Positions 1 through 9,152 of a stretch of DNA of 64,000 nt are shown here, piece after piece. Made by a program: the position numbers and the translations under genes. The DNA is taken from assembly GCA_944324905.1 (NCBI GenBank), contig CALUYB010000002.1, forward strand, positions 109,282 to 173,281. The letters run 5' to 3'. The DNA is from Candidatus Gastranaerophilales bacterium (lineage in GTDB: Bacteria > Cyanobacteriota > Vampirovibrionia > Gastranaerophilales > Gastranaerophilaceae). Under the pieces are notes generated by a model, which was given only the letters and a program-made list of their open reading frames with translations, had not been told where the DNA came from and did no database searches. Every line of letters starts with the position of its first letter. Positions within the stretch are counted from its first letter, which is position 1.

Positions 1-603
1 TCATCATTCTTTGGATTATTTGGAGAGAAGTCTGATGCAACGTTGCCAATTTGCATAGTCTTGCTTGTAGCATGTGTTATTGTTTCAAAAAAAGTTTTTG
101 CGAAAGTTAAATTGCAGGATGAGCCTTTAATTGGTCTAAGTTCTACTTTAAAAACTGAAAAAGATGAACAGTTTGAGCAGCCTGTATTTACTGCTCCAAA
201 GAGAGAAATGCCGCCAATGCGAGCTGCGCAAAGTAATTTATCTGCTTATGCACAAAGACCCTACCAGCCCAAAAGACCGCAAGTACAACCTCAACAAAGT
301 GCAATTAAAACTAATTATGCACTTAATGCTTATCAAAACTCGCAAAAAAATCCATATGTTACAAGAGGTGTGCAAAATAGACCCATTCAAAGTGTTTCAT
401 ATCAAAAAAGAGTTCAAAGACCAACAAATGACTATGTTTCAAGGGTGCAAAAAAATGATATTTCTGCACCTAAAAAACAGGGTGCAAGTGTTGAAAGTAT
501 TAAATTTCTTGAATCTGTAACAAAAATATATGAGCAAAGCGGAAGAAAAGATCTTGCTCAAGGTTTAAGAGATGGTATTAACAAAAGGAGATCAGCAGTT
601 TAG
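1..603 (+). CDS. hypothetical membrane-anchored protein, 5' end outside window
   Basis: The frame is open from the first base of the window, so the gene starts upstream. A TTG at 43 could be read as a start but would fall at the edge of the membrane segment and has no ribosome site. Visible are one hydrophobic segment (ICIVLLVACVIV), a basic stretch, about 110 residues of low-complexity sequence rich in Gln, Asn, Pro, Tyr and Arg, and a short amphipathic helix at the C-terminus (SIKFLESVTKIYEQ). This looks like a single-pass membrane protein with a disordered tail. I recognise no family. The gene ends just before a clear terminator. Confidence 0.6.
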   Translation, partial: SSFFGLFGEKSDATLPICIVLLVACVIVSKKVFAKVKLQDEPLIGLSSTLKTEKDEQFEQPVFTAPKREMPPMRAAQSNLSAYAQRPYQPKRPQVQPQQSAIKTNYALNAYQNSQKNPYVTRGVQNRPIQSVSYQKRVQRPTNDYVSRVQKNDISAPKKQGASVESIKFLESVTKIYEQSGRKDLAQGLRDGINKRRSAV

Positions 604-632
604 TTTATTGATAAAATAATACTCAACCAATA

Positions 633-658
633 GCCTCACTATTTTGAGGCATTTTTTT
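633..658 (+). terminator. rho-independent terminator
   Basis: A six-base stem GCCTCA/TGAGGC (633-638 with 645-650) with a six-base loop is followed by seven T residues. It lies 30 bases after the stop codon of the partial first gene. Confidence 0.85.
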
Positions 659-674
659 AGAAAGTTGCCCCCTG

Positions 675-703
675 TTGTCTTGAAATTGGGTTTAATATAT
701 AAT
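675..703 (+). promoter_or_regulatory. sigma-70-type promoter
   Basis: TTGTCT at 675-680 and a perfect TATAAT at 698-703 are separated by 17 bases. The pair lies between the terminator and the ATG at 730, so it probably starts the transcript for the coiled-coil protein and rseP. Confidence 0.6.
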
Positions 704-729
704 TTAAAAGTTAGCATTACGGGAATTAA

Positions 730-1893
730 ATGGATACTAAGGTCTACAGTAAAAACGATATATTACAAAAACTGGCACAAGATGGTTTTTTTGTGGACTA
801 TCTTACACTTGATTCCTTTTTTAAAAAATACAAAATTGAAGCAATTTTTGAAGATGAAAACGGAAGTGAATTTTTTGATAAAAGTGCATACGATATTTTA
901 GTTACAAACGTTTTAAAAAAACCTTTGACTCCCCCTAAAGAAGAACTTTTTGAAGAACAAAGTGTTGAGCAGACAACAGATAGTACTATTTTTAGCGACC
1001 TTGCTGAGACTCCCGTACAAGAAAATATCCCAAATGCTACACAAGAGGATTTACCTGCACAGGAACATCAGGAAGCTGCAGATACTGCGGATTTTAATTT
1101 CGAAACAAGCACAAATGATATCCCGCAGGGAAAAAAAGTTTCTCTAGAAAATATTAAATGGTACAGATGGGACGATGTTTCTGCCGATTTAGCTGACGAT
1201 AACAATAAAAAAGAAGACGTTGAAATAATAGATTCTGAAAATACTCAAAATGTTGTTACAACTAAAAATACAGCTGAAGCCGAACCTATGGAGTCTCTGC
1301 AATTTGAAACACCCTCAGCAGAGCCACAGGAACATGTGCCCCAAACTCAGGAAAGCTATTGGAATGCTCAACCTGAAGTACAAAATGTTCAAAATCAATC
1401 CCAAGTGCCAGAAACGCCGGAAAACGAGCAAAGCATTGATGATAATTCTATTCAGCCTGCTCCCCCTGTTCCACCTGAGGAAGATTTTGATGACATTAAT
1501 CTTTTGTCTGATTCATTAGAAGCGCAGGAAAAATTCCAAAAGTATATTGTAAGTGAGCTTGCAAAGAAAAATATAGACCTTAGTTTGCAAAAGCCTGAAA
1601 ATGCTTTTAAATTTGATATTTCAGAAAAAACTCTAAATATGATAGCGCGTGCTATAGCGAAAAAAATTGCAAAACAGGTTAGTGCCGTCCTTTCAAACAA
1701 TGACGGAAATAATACAAAATTAATTCAAGCAGAAAAGAAATCCGAAATTTTAGAGCAAAAGATTGCAACACTTGAGGAGCAAAATAAAAAATTAAAGTTA
1801 TTGCTTGTTGAGTCAAATAAAAATTTAAACTCGTACAAGCCTACTTTCTTTGGTCTGTATAGATTTGTCAGAAGAAAAACTAAAAAGAGATAA
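730..1893 (+). CDS. hypothetical protein with acidic linker and C-terminal coiled coil
   Basis: The 387-residue product has three parts. Residues 1-65 look folded (starting MDTKVYSKNDILQKLAQDGFFVDYLTLDSFF). About residues 70-260 are an acidic Glu/Gln/Pro/Asn-rich disordered linker. About residues 260-370 are helical, ending in a coiled coil (KKSEILEQKIATLEEQNKKLKLLL) and a basic tail. No signal peptide or membrane segment is seen. It sits five bases upstream of rseP and is probably cotranscribed with it. I do not recognise the family. The layout suggests a scaffold or adaptor, but that is only a guess from shape. Confidence 0.7.
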   Translation: MDTKVYSKNDILQKLAQDGFFVDYLTLDSFFKKYKIEAIFEDENGSEFFDKSAYDILVTNVLKKPLTPPKEELFEEQSVEQTTDSTIFSDLAETPVQENIPNATQEDLPAQEHQEAADTADFNFETSTNDIPQGKKVSLENIKWYRWDDVSADLADDNNKKEDVEIIDSENTQNVVTTKNTAEAEPMESLQFETPSAEPQEHVPQTQESYWNAQPEVQNVQNQSQVPETPENEQSIDDNSIQPAPPVPPEEDFDDINLLSDSLEAQEKFQKYIVSELAKKNIDLSLQKPENAFKFDISEKTLNMIARAIAKKIAKQVSAVLSNNDGNNTKLIQAEKKSEILEQKIATLEEQNKKLKLLLVESNKNLNSYKPTFFGLYRFVRRKTKKR

Positions 1894-1898
1894 TAAAA

Positions 1899-3272
1899 AT
1901 GAATATCATAATAATGTTAATTTTAATAAGCTTGCTTGTTTTGGTACATGAACTGGGTCATTACCTTGCAGCAAGAGCTTTTGGTATTCAAGTTTCTCAT
2001 TTTGGTATTGGTCTTCCAATAGGCCCAGTTTTATACGAAACAAAATGCGGCGATACAAAAATTACAATCCACGCATTTTTATTGGGCGGCTATGTTTCTT
2101 TTCCTGATGATGACGAGGATAACGAGGATATAAAAGATCTCCCTCTTGATTCACCAAAGAGATTTAAAAATAAAAAACCTTGGCAAAAGGCAGTAGTTGT
2201 GTCAGCAGGCGTATTTGCAAATGTTGTATTTGCAATGTTTCTTGTGATGTTTTGTGCAGCTTACTACCATAAATTGCCAAGCAGCAAGTATGACGTTTAT
2301 GTAAACGACTTTTCGCCTGAAGTTAAGTCAAATGTTATACATTCAGGCATAAAAAAAGGCGATAAAATCGTTAGTGTCAACGGTTCTGATATTACAAATT
2401 CCTACCAATTTATATTTCTTGTCCAAAAAAGCAAATATTTTGACGGCTTAGTTTCAAAAGAAACAGTTGAAAATAAGTTAAAAGAATTAAAAAAACTAAA
2501 CCCAAATGTTGGTGAAAATATAAAAGCTGGCGAGAAAATCATACTTCCAAAGATGACTGCCGAAAAACAGCTAAATGTTTCTAATAATGTTCTTTTGGGG
2601 ATTGAAAAATATGAAACAAATGAGCTTGAGCTTTCAAAAGAACAAAAACAGCTTGCGCACTTACTTGAAAATAAAAGCGAATTTGTTGCAGATAAAAATT
2701 ATTCTCTAAATGATATTGCATATGCTTTGTCAGATAGCTATAAACCTTTGAGTATAACTGTTTTGCGCGACAATAAACAACTTACTTTTAATAATTTAAA
2801 AACATCAAAAGATGGACTTTTGGGTGTAAAACTTCAAGTTAATGAAATTTTCGTACCTGTTAAAACTCCACTTGATGTTATTACGCATTCTTGGGATTAT
2901 CTTGTAGTGAACACCAAGCTTATGCTTTTGGGTCTTTGGCAGCTTGTGAGCGGCAAAATACCACTGAGTGATATGCATGGCATTGTTGCAATTACAAAAG
3001 TTGGCGGTGATATAATTGAAAACTCCGGTATGCTAAAAGGGCTTTTGCTAAGCGCGATTATAAGCATTGACCTTGCAATAATAAATCTTTTACCCATTCC
3101 TGCACTTGATGGCGGACATTTAATGTTTTTGGCATTAGAAAAAATAGTAGGCAGAGAGCTGGACGAAAAAATTGTAGAAGGTATTTCAAGAGTATTTTTT
3201 ATGCTTTTGATACTGCTTATGATATATGTTGTTTTTAATGACATTTTTGCGCTTGTAACAAAACAACTTTAA
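1899..3272 (+). CDS. rseP: RseP-type site-2 zinc protease (M50) with enlarged PDZ region
   Basis: Intramembrane metalloprotease that cuts transmembrane segments, typically of anti-sigma factors or remnant signal peptides. The zinc motif HELGH is at residues 17-21 in the first membrane helix, and the third-ligand motif LDGGH is near residue 404 in a C-terminal helix. A PDZ core is visible ([16 protein letters not shown]), but its two halves are split by roughly 110 residues. That insert contains a LysM-like fragment ([18 protein letters not shown]). The PDZ resumes at [16 protein letters not shown]. At 457 residues the protein is longer than the usual single-PDZ form. Start ATG at 1899, five bases after the preceding gene. 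Confidence 0.9.
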   Translation: MNIIIMLILISLLVLVHELGHYLAARAFGIQVSHFGIGLPIGPVLYETKCGDTKITIHAFLLGGYVSFPDDDEDNEDIKDLPLDSPKRFKNKKPWQKAVVVSAGVFANVVFAMFLVMFCAAYYHKLPSSKYDVYVNDFSPEVKSNVIHSGIKKGDKIVSVNGSDITNSYQFIFLVQKSKYFDGLVSKETVENKLKELKKLNPNVGENIKAGEKIILPKMTAEKQLNVSNNVLLGIEKYETNELELSKEQKQLAHLLENKSEFVADKNYSLNDIAYALSDSYKPLSITVLRDNKQLTFNNLKTSKDGLLGVKLQVNEIFVPVKTPLDVITHSWDYLVVNTKLMLLGLWQLVSGKIPLSDMHGIVAITKVGGDIIENSGMLKGLLLSAIISIDLAIINLLPIPALDGGHLMFLALEKIVGRELDEKIVEGISRVFFMLLILLMIYVVFNDIFALVTKQL

Positions 3273-3286
3273 AAGCCTCTCTAGAC

Positions 3287-3315
3287 TTGACGAGCGTTTT
3301 AGTGCGTGTTATATT
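3287..3315 (+). promoter_or_regulatory. strong sigma-70-type promoter for rpsU
   Basis: TTGACG at 3287-3292 and TATATT at 3310-3315 are separated by 17 bases, 40 bases upstream of the S21 start codon. Confidence 0.7.
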
Positions 3316-3355
3316 AAAGCATATTGTTACAAAAAGCTTTAAAGGAGGTGAAAAT

Positions 3356-3529
3356 ATGCCTGAAGTAAGAGTTCGTGAAAACGAAAGTATCGAAAGCGCT
3401 CTTAAAAGATTTAAGAAAAAAATTCAAAAAGCAGGAATTTTATCTGAAATCAAACGCAGAGAAAGGTATGAAAAACCTTCAGTAAAAAGAAAACGCAAAT
3501 CAGAAGCAGCGCGTAAAAGACGAGTTTAA
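3356..3529 (+). CDS. rpsU: 30S ribosomal protein S21
   Basis: Small basic ribosomal protein of the 30S platform near the 3' end of 16S rRNA. The 57 residues begin [21 protein letters not shown], with the family core [23 protein letters not shown] and an Arg/Lys-rich tail. The frame extends upstream to 3287, but the ATG at 3356 is the true start: it follows a near-perfect ribosome site AAAGGAGGTG (3341-3350), and the extension would overlap the promoter. It is monocistronic or weakly coupled to yajQ, with a terminator directly downstream. Confidence 0.97.
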   Translation: MPEVRVRENESIESALKRFKKKIQKAGILSEIKRRERYEKPSVKRKRKSEAARKRRV

Positions 3530-3535
3530 TTTTTT

Positions 3536-3558
3536 GGGGGATTAATTTCCCCCTTTTT
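3536..3558 (+). terminator. rho-independent terminator after rpsU, overlapping an alternative hairpin
   Basis: GGGGGA (3536-3541) pairs with TCCCCC (3548-3553), followed by five T residues. The same C-run plus T-run can instead pair with the AAAAAGGGG at 3558-3566, which is the ribosome site of yajQ. Two mutually exclusive hairpins are therefore possible. Confidence 0.75.
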
Positions 3559-3573
3559 AAAAAGGGGTGTAAA

Positions 3574-4074
3574 ATGGCAAAAGATTGCAGTTTTGATGTA
3601 GTATCCGAATTTGACAGGCAAGAGCTTGTTAACGCTGTTGATCAAGTTAAGCGTGAACTTAATTCAAGATTTGACTTAAAAGGCTCAAATTCTGATGTCG
3701 TTTTAGATGGCGACAAGTCAATAACAATTACTACAAGTGATGATATGAAGCTAAGAAATATTTTGGACATTTTGCAAAGTAAAATGGTTAAAAGAAACCT
3801 TAGCATTAAGATTTTAGATGCGCAAACCCCTGAAGCAGCACTTGGCGGAAATGTTAGACAGGTGTTTAATCTTAAAAAAGGGCTTTCTCAAGAGCTTGCA
3901 AAAAAGATTACTGCAGCAATTAAGGATTCAAAATTAAAAGTCCAAGCCTCAATTCAAGGAGAGCAAGTGCGCGTTAGCGGAAAAAGCAAGGATGATTTGC
4001 AAGCTGTCATCAAGCTTTTAAAAGACAAAGAAGACAGTTTTAATATACCATTGCAGTTTACAAATTACAGATAA
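3574..4074 (+). CDS. yajQ: YajQ-family nucleotide-binding protein
   Basis: The 166-residue product matches the YajQ/UPF0234 family along its whole length. It opens with CSFDVVSEFDRQELVNAVDQVKRE, has the central SRFDLKGS motif, and ends in IPLQFTNYR. Family members have two RNP-like ferredoxin-fold domains. Some bind cyclic di-GMP and act with a transcription factor, but whether this one does cannot be seen here. The ribosome site AGGGG is part of the alternative hairpin with the upstream terminator. The stop is one base before the nadK start, so the two are probably translationally coupled. Confidence 0.93.
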   Translation: MAKDCSFDVVSEFDRQELVNAVDQVKRELNSRFDLKGSNSDVVLDGDKSITITTSDDMKLRNILDILQSKMVKRNLSIKILDAQTPEAALGGNVRQVFNLKKGLSQELAKKITAAIKDSKLKVQASIQGEQVRVSGKSKDDLQAVIKLLKDKEDSFNIPLQFTNYR

Positions 4075-4075
4075 A

Positions 4076-4879
4076 ATGGAAATAAGTTTAAAAAATATAG
4101 CGGTAATTTACAACCCTGAAATAGACGGTACAGCAATAGTTGCAAAAAGCATTGCGCAGAATTTTGATAATGCCTGTACTTATACGCTGGATAAAATGCC
4201 TGATAATACAGACTTTGTAATTGTTGTCGGTGGTGATGGTACATTATTAAAGTGTGCCAGAAAGTATAGCGTAAAAGACGTTCCTATTTTTGGTTTTAAT
4301 ATGGGCAGATTGGGTTTTTTAGCGCAAGCAATGCCTGATGAGATTGATTTTGTAACAAATAAAATCAAGCAGGGTGATTTTAGAATTGAAAAAAGAATAA
4401 TGCTAAAATGCCCAACAACAGGGGCCGTTGCGCTAAATGATATGGTAATTCGCGGGGCAACTTTCTCTCGTACCTCTACTCTAAATTTGTATATAAACGG
4501 AATAAAATTATGTTCTTATCTTGCAGACGGGCTTATAATTTCAACGCCTACAGGCTCAACCGCCTATGCTCTTTCAGCAGGGGGGCCGATTATTTCGCCA
4601 AATATTGAGTGTTTTGTGGTCGTTCCGATTTGTCCGCACACACTTAACGCCAGACCTATTGTAATTCCTGCAAGTGAGTATATTAAAATTACAACGCCTG
4701 ACGCGCCAAAGGATTTCCAAATTACGGCTGACGGGCAGGATGCAAAGATTATTAAGAGTGAAATTTGCGTAGAAAAAAATGAAAAGTACGCAAAATTGTT
4801 GCTTTTAAACAATGAAGGCTCTCATTTTTATGATGTTTTAAGGGAAAAGCTGCACTGGGGAATGGCACCAAATAAATAA
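4076..4879 (+). CDS. nadK: NAD kinase
   Basis: Phosphorylates NAD to NADP in the cytoplasm. The 267-residue protein has the diagnostic GGDGT motif at residues 52-56, a conserved NDMVI stretch, and the glycine-rich TPTGSTAYALSAGGP loop. The ATG at 4076 gives a full-length protein and starts one base after the yajQ stop. Its stop overlaps the recN start by one base (TAATG). The order nadK-recN is common in bacteria. Confidence 0.96.
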   Translation: MEISLKNIAVIYNPEIDGTAIVAKSIAQNFDNACTYTLDKMPDNTDFVIVVGGDGTLLKCARKYSVKDVPIFGFNMGRLGFLAQAMPDEIDFVTNKIKQGDFRIEKRIMLKCPTTGAVALNDMVIRGATFSRTSTLNLYINGIKLCSYLADGLIISTPTGSTAYALSAGGPIISPNIECFVVVPICPHTLNARPIVIPASEYIKITTPDAPKDFQITADGQDAKIIKSEICVEKNEKYAKLLLLNNEGSHFYDVLREKLHWGMAPNK

Positions 4880-6516
4880 TGATTAAATCTGTATTGATTA
4901 AAAATTTTATATTAATTGATGAGCTGTTTTTAGAATTTGAAAACGGTTTTAATGTTTTAACGGGTGAAACCGGCGCAGGAAAAAGCATAATTTTAAAAGC
5001 AATAGATACTGCTCTTGGCGCAAGGGTTTCAAAGGATGTCATTCTTGATAAAACAAAACCGGCGCTTATTGAACTTACTTTTTTGCACTCAAAAAAAGAT
5101 TTAAAAAATCTCTCAAAATTTGACTTGTGCGAAGAAACGGTTATTTCAAGGGAAATTGGTTTAAATTCTCAAAAATGCCGTTTAAACGGCGCACTTGTAA
5201 ATCTTGATACCTTGAAAGAATTAAGAGAGTACCTCGTTGATATCCACTCTCAAAATCAAAGCTATACTTACGTAATGCCTAAGTATCATATTGAGTTGCT
5301 TGATGCCTATTGCGCAAGTGTAGATGCGGATTTTTTAAACAGTTATGAGCATTATAAAAATGTGTATTCTAAACTGTGCGAAATTTCAAAAAAACTAAGT
5401 TCGCTAAAGGAAAATAATTCCAAAAATTTGCAAGAGATTGATTTTTTGAAGTTCCAACTAAATGAAATTGACTCCGCTGAAATTTATGAAAATGAAGAAG
5501 AAGAACTAAATTCTGAACTTGAAGTTTTATCAAATGTCCAAACTCTAAAAGAGCTAACTTACGGTGTTTATTACTCTTTGGGTGATGACGATGGTATAAA
5601 TAACGCTCTTAGCAAGTTAAATGCGTCACTATCAAATGCCGTAAGTTACGATAAAAAGCTTGAAGAAGTTCAGGGAAGTTTTATTGAAGCGTATGAAAAT
5701 CTAAAATACTGTTGTGATTATTTAAGAGAGTATTCACAAAATCTTGAGGACAACCCCCAAAGGTTAAATGAAATTAACGAAAGACTTTCTTTGATTTTAA
5801 AATTAAAGCGCAAATACGGTGATATTTTTGAAGCAAGAGAAAAATTTGCAGCACAATTAAGCGAGATTGAAGGCGATTTTTCTTCCGTTGATGAACTTGA
5901 AGCAATGCAAGTTGAGCTTTCCAGGGAAGCGAATGAACTTTCTTGCAAGATTTCAAATGTTAGAAAAAAATGTGCAACTGATTTATCAAAATTAATAGTT
6001 GAACAACTAAGAAAACTAGAGCTTTCAAAGGCCGAGTTTGAAATACGGGTAAAAGAAAAGGCGCCTGATTCAAAAGGGGCTGATGATGTGGAATTTTTTA
6101 TAACAACAAATGTATCCTCCCCTCTTGCGCCCCTTGCTAAAGTTGCCTCAGGCGGTGAAATTTCTCGTGTAATGCTTGCAATAAAAACTGTTTTTGCAAA
6201 TGTTGATATGGTTTCATCAATTATTTTTGATGAAATTGACACAGGAATCTCGGGTAAGGCCTCAAATGCTGTGGCGCAGGCGATTTCAGAGCTTTCAAAC
6301 AATATTCAAGTCTTTGCAATTACGCACCAGCCAATTATTGCAGCAAGGGCAAATGCGCATTTTGTTGTATCAAAAAGTCAAAATGAAAAAACAAAAGTTT
6401 GTGTTAAAAAATTGCAAAATGAAAGCGAAAGACTGGAAGCTATTGCCTCACTTGCTTCAGGTGAAGTAAATAGTATTTCTGTGTCTTTTGCAAAAGAGTT
6501 GTTGAATATTAATTAA
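4879..6516 (+). CDS. recN: DNA repair protein RecN
   Basis: SMC-like ATPase acting early in double-strand break repair. The 545 residues contain Walker A GETGAGKS at 29-36, a central coiled-coil region (about 150-370), the ABC signature ASGGEISRVMLAIK and Walker B IIFDEIDTGISG in the C-terminal third. Length and order of motifs are normal for RecN. It overlaps nadK by one base and ends the yajQ-nadK-recN run. I saw no GTAC-N4-GTAC operator directly in front of it, which is inside nadK. Confidence 0.96.
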   Translation: MIKSVLIKNFILIDELFLEFENGFNVLTGETGAGKSIILKAIDTALGARVSKDVILDKTKPALIELTFLHSKKDLKNLSKFDLCEETVISREIGLNSQKCRLNGALVNLDTLKELREYLVDIHSQNQSYTYVMPKYHIELLDAYCASVDADFLNSYEHYKNVYSKLCEISKKLSSLKENNSKNLQEIDFLKFQLNEIDSAEIYENEEEELNSELEVLSNVQTLKELTYGVYYSLGDDDGINNALSKLNASLSNAVSYDKKLEEVQGSFIEAYENLKYCCDYLREYSQNLEDNPQRLNEINERLSLILKLKRKYGDIFEAREKFAAQLSEIEGDFSSVDELEAMQVELSREANELSCKISNVRKKCATDLSKLIVEQLRKLELSKAEFEIRVKEKAPDSKGADDVEFFITTNVSSPLAPLAKVASGGEISRVMLAIKTVFANVDMVSSIIFDEIDTGISGKASNAVAQAISELSNNIQVFAITHQPIIAARANAHFVVSKSQNEKTKVCVKKLQNESERLEAIASLASGEVNSISVSFAKELLNIN

Positions 6517-6531
6517 AGTTTTGTTAAAAAC

Positions 6532-6560
6532 TTGACAAATATAATTGTATATTTTATAAG
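6532..6560 (+). promoter_or_regulatory. strong sigma-70-type promoter
   Basis: Perfect TTGACA at 6532-6537, 17-base spacer, TATAAG at 6555-6560. It drives the 301-residue hypothetical gene at 6614. Confidence 0.75.
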
Positions 6561-6613
6561 TTCTTGTTAAAATTTTGTCGTATATTGCCAAATTAGGTGT
6601 GAAGGATTTTAAG

Positions 6614-7519
6614 ATGAAAGTCAATTTTAGTGTTGCAGGTATACCTGTAAAAAGTTTTACAAACAATAATGTTTCAAATTCTTTTGCTAATTTTAAGTTA
6701 GCAAATCAACCCTTGCAAAGAGATGTTTTTGTAAAGTCAACCCCGGCATTTAAGGGTGATATTGATAAGGATATAAGACCTGAGGTTGTAGAAAGTTCTA
6801 TAGACGGTATTGCATCTAATCTTGCAATTTATGCAAATGTAAGTGCACATGCTATGGGACATAAAATGCCTTTGAAACCTGATTTTGATTACTGTATGGA
6901 GAATTTTTTCTTGCTTTGCTGTGCTGCTTCTTCAAGCCATGCTGTTTCAAAGGGTGATGTAAGATATCCAAACGAGCCTGAGTTTATTGAAATTCTGCAA
7001 GCTCTTTGGGGCAATAGTAAGGGCTTAGAGGGTGCAAATGAGCAAGAATACCTTACTGATTCTATTTTAGATTTGCCTGAAAACAAAAGAAAATATCATA
7101 TAAAAGATTTTGTAAAAGATGATATAGCGCGTGCCATGAATGTTTATGCTCAAAACAGATACGGCATTGAATTAAACGACAGAGATGATGTTGCAGAGTT
7201 TGCTTCAAGAGTTTACAATGATGAGTCAACAAGGACAATAAAAGAGTCTGTTTCTCACGCTGCTGTTAGAAAAGCACAAAAAGGTAAATTGAGCAGGCAT
7301 GTCAATGAACTTGCTGATTTTCCTGATACAAAATCAATGATTGAGCATATGTTTGCAAACAAAAAAAGATATTTTAGTTCTCCAATGAGCTTAAGAGAGC
7401 GCTTTATTATAACAAAACCTGTTGAATATGAGCCATTTTTTACAGACGGTGACCCTTATGAGGATCATAGAACACCGGCAGAAAAAGCGGTTGATCAAAT
7501 GAACGGATGGCCTTGGTAA
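6614..7519 (+). CDS. hypothetical protein with MKVN...FKG leader
   Basis: The frame is open from a TTG at 6575, but the ATG at 6614 is preferred: it has a ribosome site GAAGGA seven bases upstream and gives the leader MKVNFSVAGIPVKSF...PAFKGD seen in other hypothetical genes here. The 301-residue product is mostly hydrophilic. A helical section (IDGIASNLAIYANVSAHAMGH) is followed by a segment with two adjacent Cys (FLLCCAASSSHAVSKGD). No membrane helix or known domain is recognised. Its stop abuts the ftsY stop on the other strand with no gap. Confidence 0.75.
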   Translation: MKVNFSVAGIPVKSFTNNNVSNSFANFKLANQPLQRDVFVKSTPAFKGDIDKDIRPEVVESSIDGIASNLAIYANVSAHAMGHKMPLKPDFDYCMENFFLLCCAASSSHAVSKGDVRYPNEPEFIEILQALWGNSKGLEGANEQEYLTDSILDLPENKRKYHIKDFVKDDIARAMNVYAQNRYGIELNDRDDVAEFASRVYNDESTRTIKESVSHAAVRKAQKGKLSRHVNELADFPDTKSMIEHMFANKKRYFSSPMSLRERFIITKPVEYEPFFTDGDPYEDHRTPAEKAVDQMNGWPW

Positions 7520-8455
7520 TTAACTAAAAATTGCCTCAATAAATTCAGTTCTATCAAAGTTTTTAAGATCTTCAATTTTTTCGCCTATTCCTACAAGTTT
7601 TGCAGGAAGGGCGAATTCTTTTGCAATGGCAATGATTATGCCGCCTTTTGCGGAACCGTCAAGTTTTGTTATTGCAACTGATGTTAAATTAAGCGCTTCT
7701 TTAAAAACCTTTGCTTGGGAAAGTCCGTTTTGACCTAAATTTGCATCTAAAACAAGCATGCACTCTGAAAGTGAATCCGGCGCATTTTTGTCTATAACAT
7801 TTTTGATTTTTTTCAATTCTTCAATGAGGTTAAATTTGTTTTGCAGCCTGCCTGCAGTGTCAATTATTATAATGTCAAAGTTTTCTTTTTTAGCGCGCTC
7901 AATTGCCTCGTAAACAACTGAAGCACTGTCTGCCTTGTCGCGCCTGATTATTTCAACATCCGCTCTTTTAGACCAAATGTCAAGCTGTTCTTCGGCTGCT
8001 GCGCGAAAAGTGTCCCCTGCTGCAAGCAAAACTTTTTTGCCTGAGTCCTTAAATCTTTTTGCAAGCTTGCCAATAAGAGTTGTTTTGCCTGCACCGTTAA
8101 CACCCGCTATAAAGTAAATGTTAAGCGAATTTTCTTTGTAATTCAGCTCATTTGAACCTGCGCTGGCAAGAATTTCTTCAAATTCTTTTCTCAAAAAATC
8201 CTTTAATTCTGATGATTTTAGATTTTTTGATTTAATTTTTTCAACTATTTCAACGCTTAAATCTACCCCCAGATCGGCTTTAATAAGCGTTGCTTCAATG
8301 TCTTCAAGGGTGAACTCGTCAATTTCTTCGCTTGATGAGGCTATCTCTACAACATTTTCGATAAGGGCTTTTGAGGTTTTTGAAAGAGCGTTTTTTAGGG
8401 CTTCAAAGCCTTCTGAAACGATATTTTTTTTGTCTTTTTTGAAAAAATTAAACAT
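7520..8455 (-). CDS. ftsY: signal recognition particle receptor FtsY
   Basis: SRP-type GTPase that docks ribosome-nascent chain complexes at the membrane. The G domain shows the P-loop GVNGAGKTT, DTAGRLQNK and TKLDGSAKGG, after a helical N domain. The frame extends to a TTG at 8476, but the ATG at 8455 gives the typical MFNFFKK start and overlaps the nusB stop by eight bases (ATGTTTAA), implying coupling. The acidic A domain of larger FtsY proteins is nearly absent. 311 residues. Confidence 0.95.
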   Translation of the reverse strand: MFNFFKKDKKNIVSEGFEALKNALSKTSKALIENVVEIASSSEEIDEFTLEDIEATLIKADLGVDLSVEIVEKIKSKNLKSSELKDFLRKEFEEILASAGSNELNYKENSLNIYFIAGVNGAGKTTLIGKLAKRFKDSGKKVLLAAGDTFRAAAEEQLDIWSKRADVEIIRRDKADSASVVYEAIERAKKENFDIIIIDTAGRLQNKFNLIEELKKIKNVIDKNAPDSLSECMLVLDANLGQNGLSQAKVFKEALNLTSVAITKLDGSAKGGIIIAIAKEFALPAKLVGIGEKIEDLKNFDRTEFIEAIFS

Positions 8456-9101
8456 ATCTTTCAACCACTTTTGCAAGAATACCGTTTATAAAAGATGGCG
8501 AATCATCTGTTGAGTATTTTTTTGCAAGCTCAAGTGCTTCATCAATTACAACCTTGTGTGGCGCATCTTTCATAAAAACAAGCTCTATAATTGAAATTCT
8601 TAAAATATCTTTGTCGATTTTAAAGAGCCTGTCTATATCCCAGCCAAAAGCGAGTTCTTTTATTATGTTATCAATATCTTGTTTTTTCTCTTTAAAAGTT
8701 GTTGCAATTTTGTTTATGTATTCTCTAACATCTGTTTTTTGTGAAAGTGTGCTCAACTCCGCTATTTCAAGCGCATTTACAGCTTTATCGCAAACAGAAA
8801 GTATTGTTTTAATTCTGCCTGACATATCGCTTGTGAGAGGTATTTGAACAGGTATATTGTTTGCGTCAATAGGTCTTTTTAAATTGTCAGGGTGATTGTT
8901 TTCATACTCGTCTACAAATTGCGCAATGTCGCTTAAACCGCTTGTAGCAAGGTTTAGTTCTTCTTGTGATGAACTAATTAGTGTCCTTACCGATTTTAAA
9001 ACTATTTTTTCAAAGTCATTGTCTTGATAGTTATCCAGTTTTTTCTCTAATTGTGAAAATAATATAAGTGCCAGCTCTCTTGAAGCTCGTCTTGCTTGCA
9101 T
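8448..9101 (-). CDS. nusB: transcription antitermination protein NusB, long cyanobacterial-type form
   Basis: NusB binds boxA RNA with S10 in rRNA antitermination. At 217 residues it is longer than the 130-160 of most bacteria. The opening MQARRASRELALILFSQLEK resembles cyanobacterial NusB, which also carries a central insert (here about residues 40-105). The C-terminal NusB core is clear: DKDILRISIIELVFMKDAPHKVVIDEALELAKKYS...FINGILAKV. The ribosome site AAGGAA precedes the ATG at 9101. It heads the nusB-ftsY pair. Confidence 0.92.
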   Translation of the reverse strand: MQARRASRELALILFSQLEKKLDNYQDNDFEKIVLKSVRTLISSSQEELNLATSGLSDIAQFVDEYENNHPDNLKRPIDANNIPVQIPLTSDMSGRIKTILSVCDKAVNALEIAELSTLSQKTDVREYINKIATTFKEKKQDIDNIIKELAFGWDIDRLFKIDKDILRISIIELVFMKDAPHKVVIDEALELAKKYSTDDSPSFINGILAKVVERYV

Positions 9102-9152
9102 AATTGTTTCCTTCTTTATTGTCGTTAAGTTAATTATAGATGAAAAAATTTT

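Noticed and set aside
164..520. 118-residue plus-strand frame inside the first gene
   Set aside because: Shadow frame of the low-complexity region, with no ribosome site or recognisable protein features.
8456..8476. TTG start for ftsY at 8476
   Set aside because: The ATG at 8455 gives the usual MFNFFKK start and an overlap with the nusB stop.
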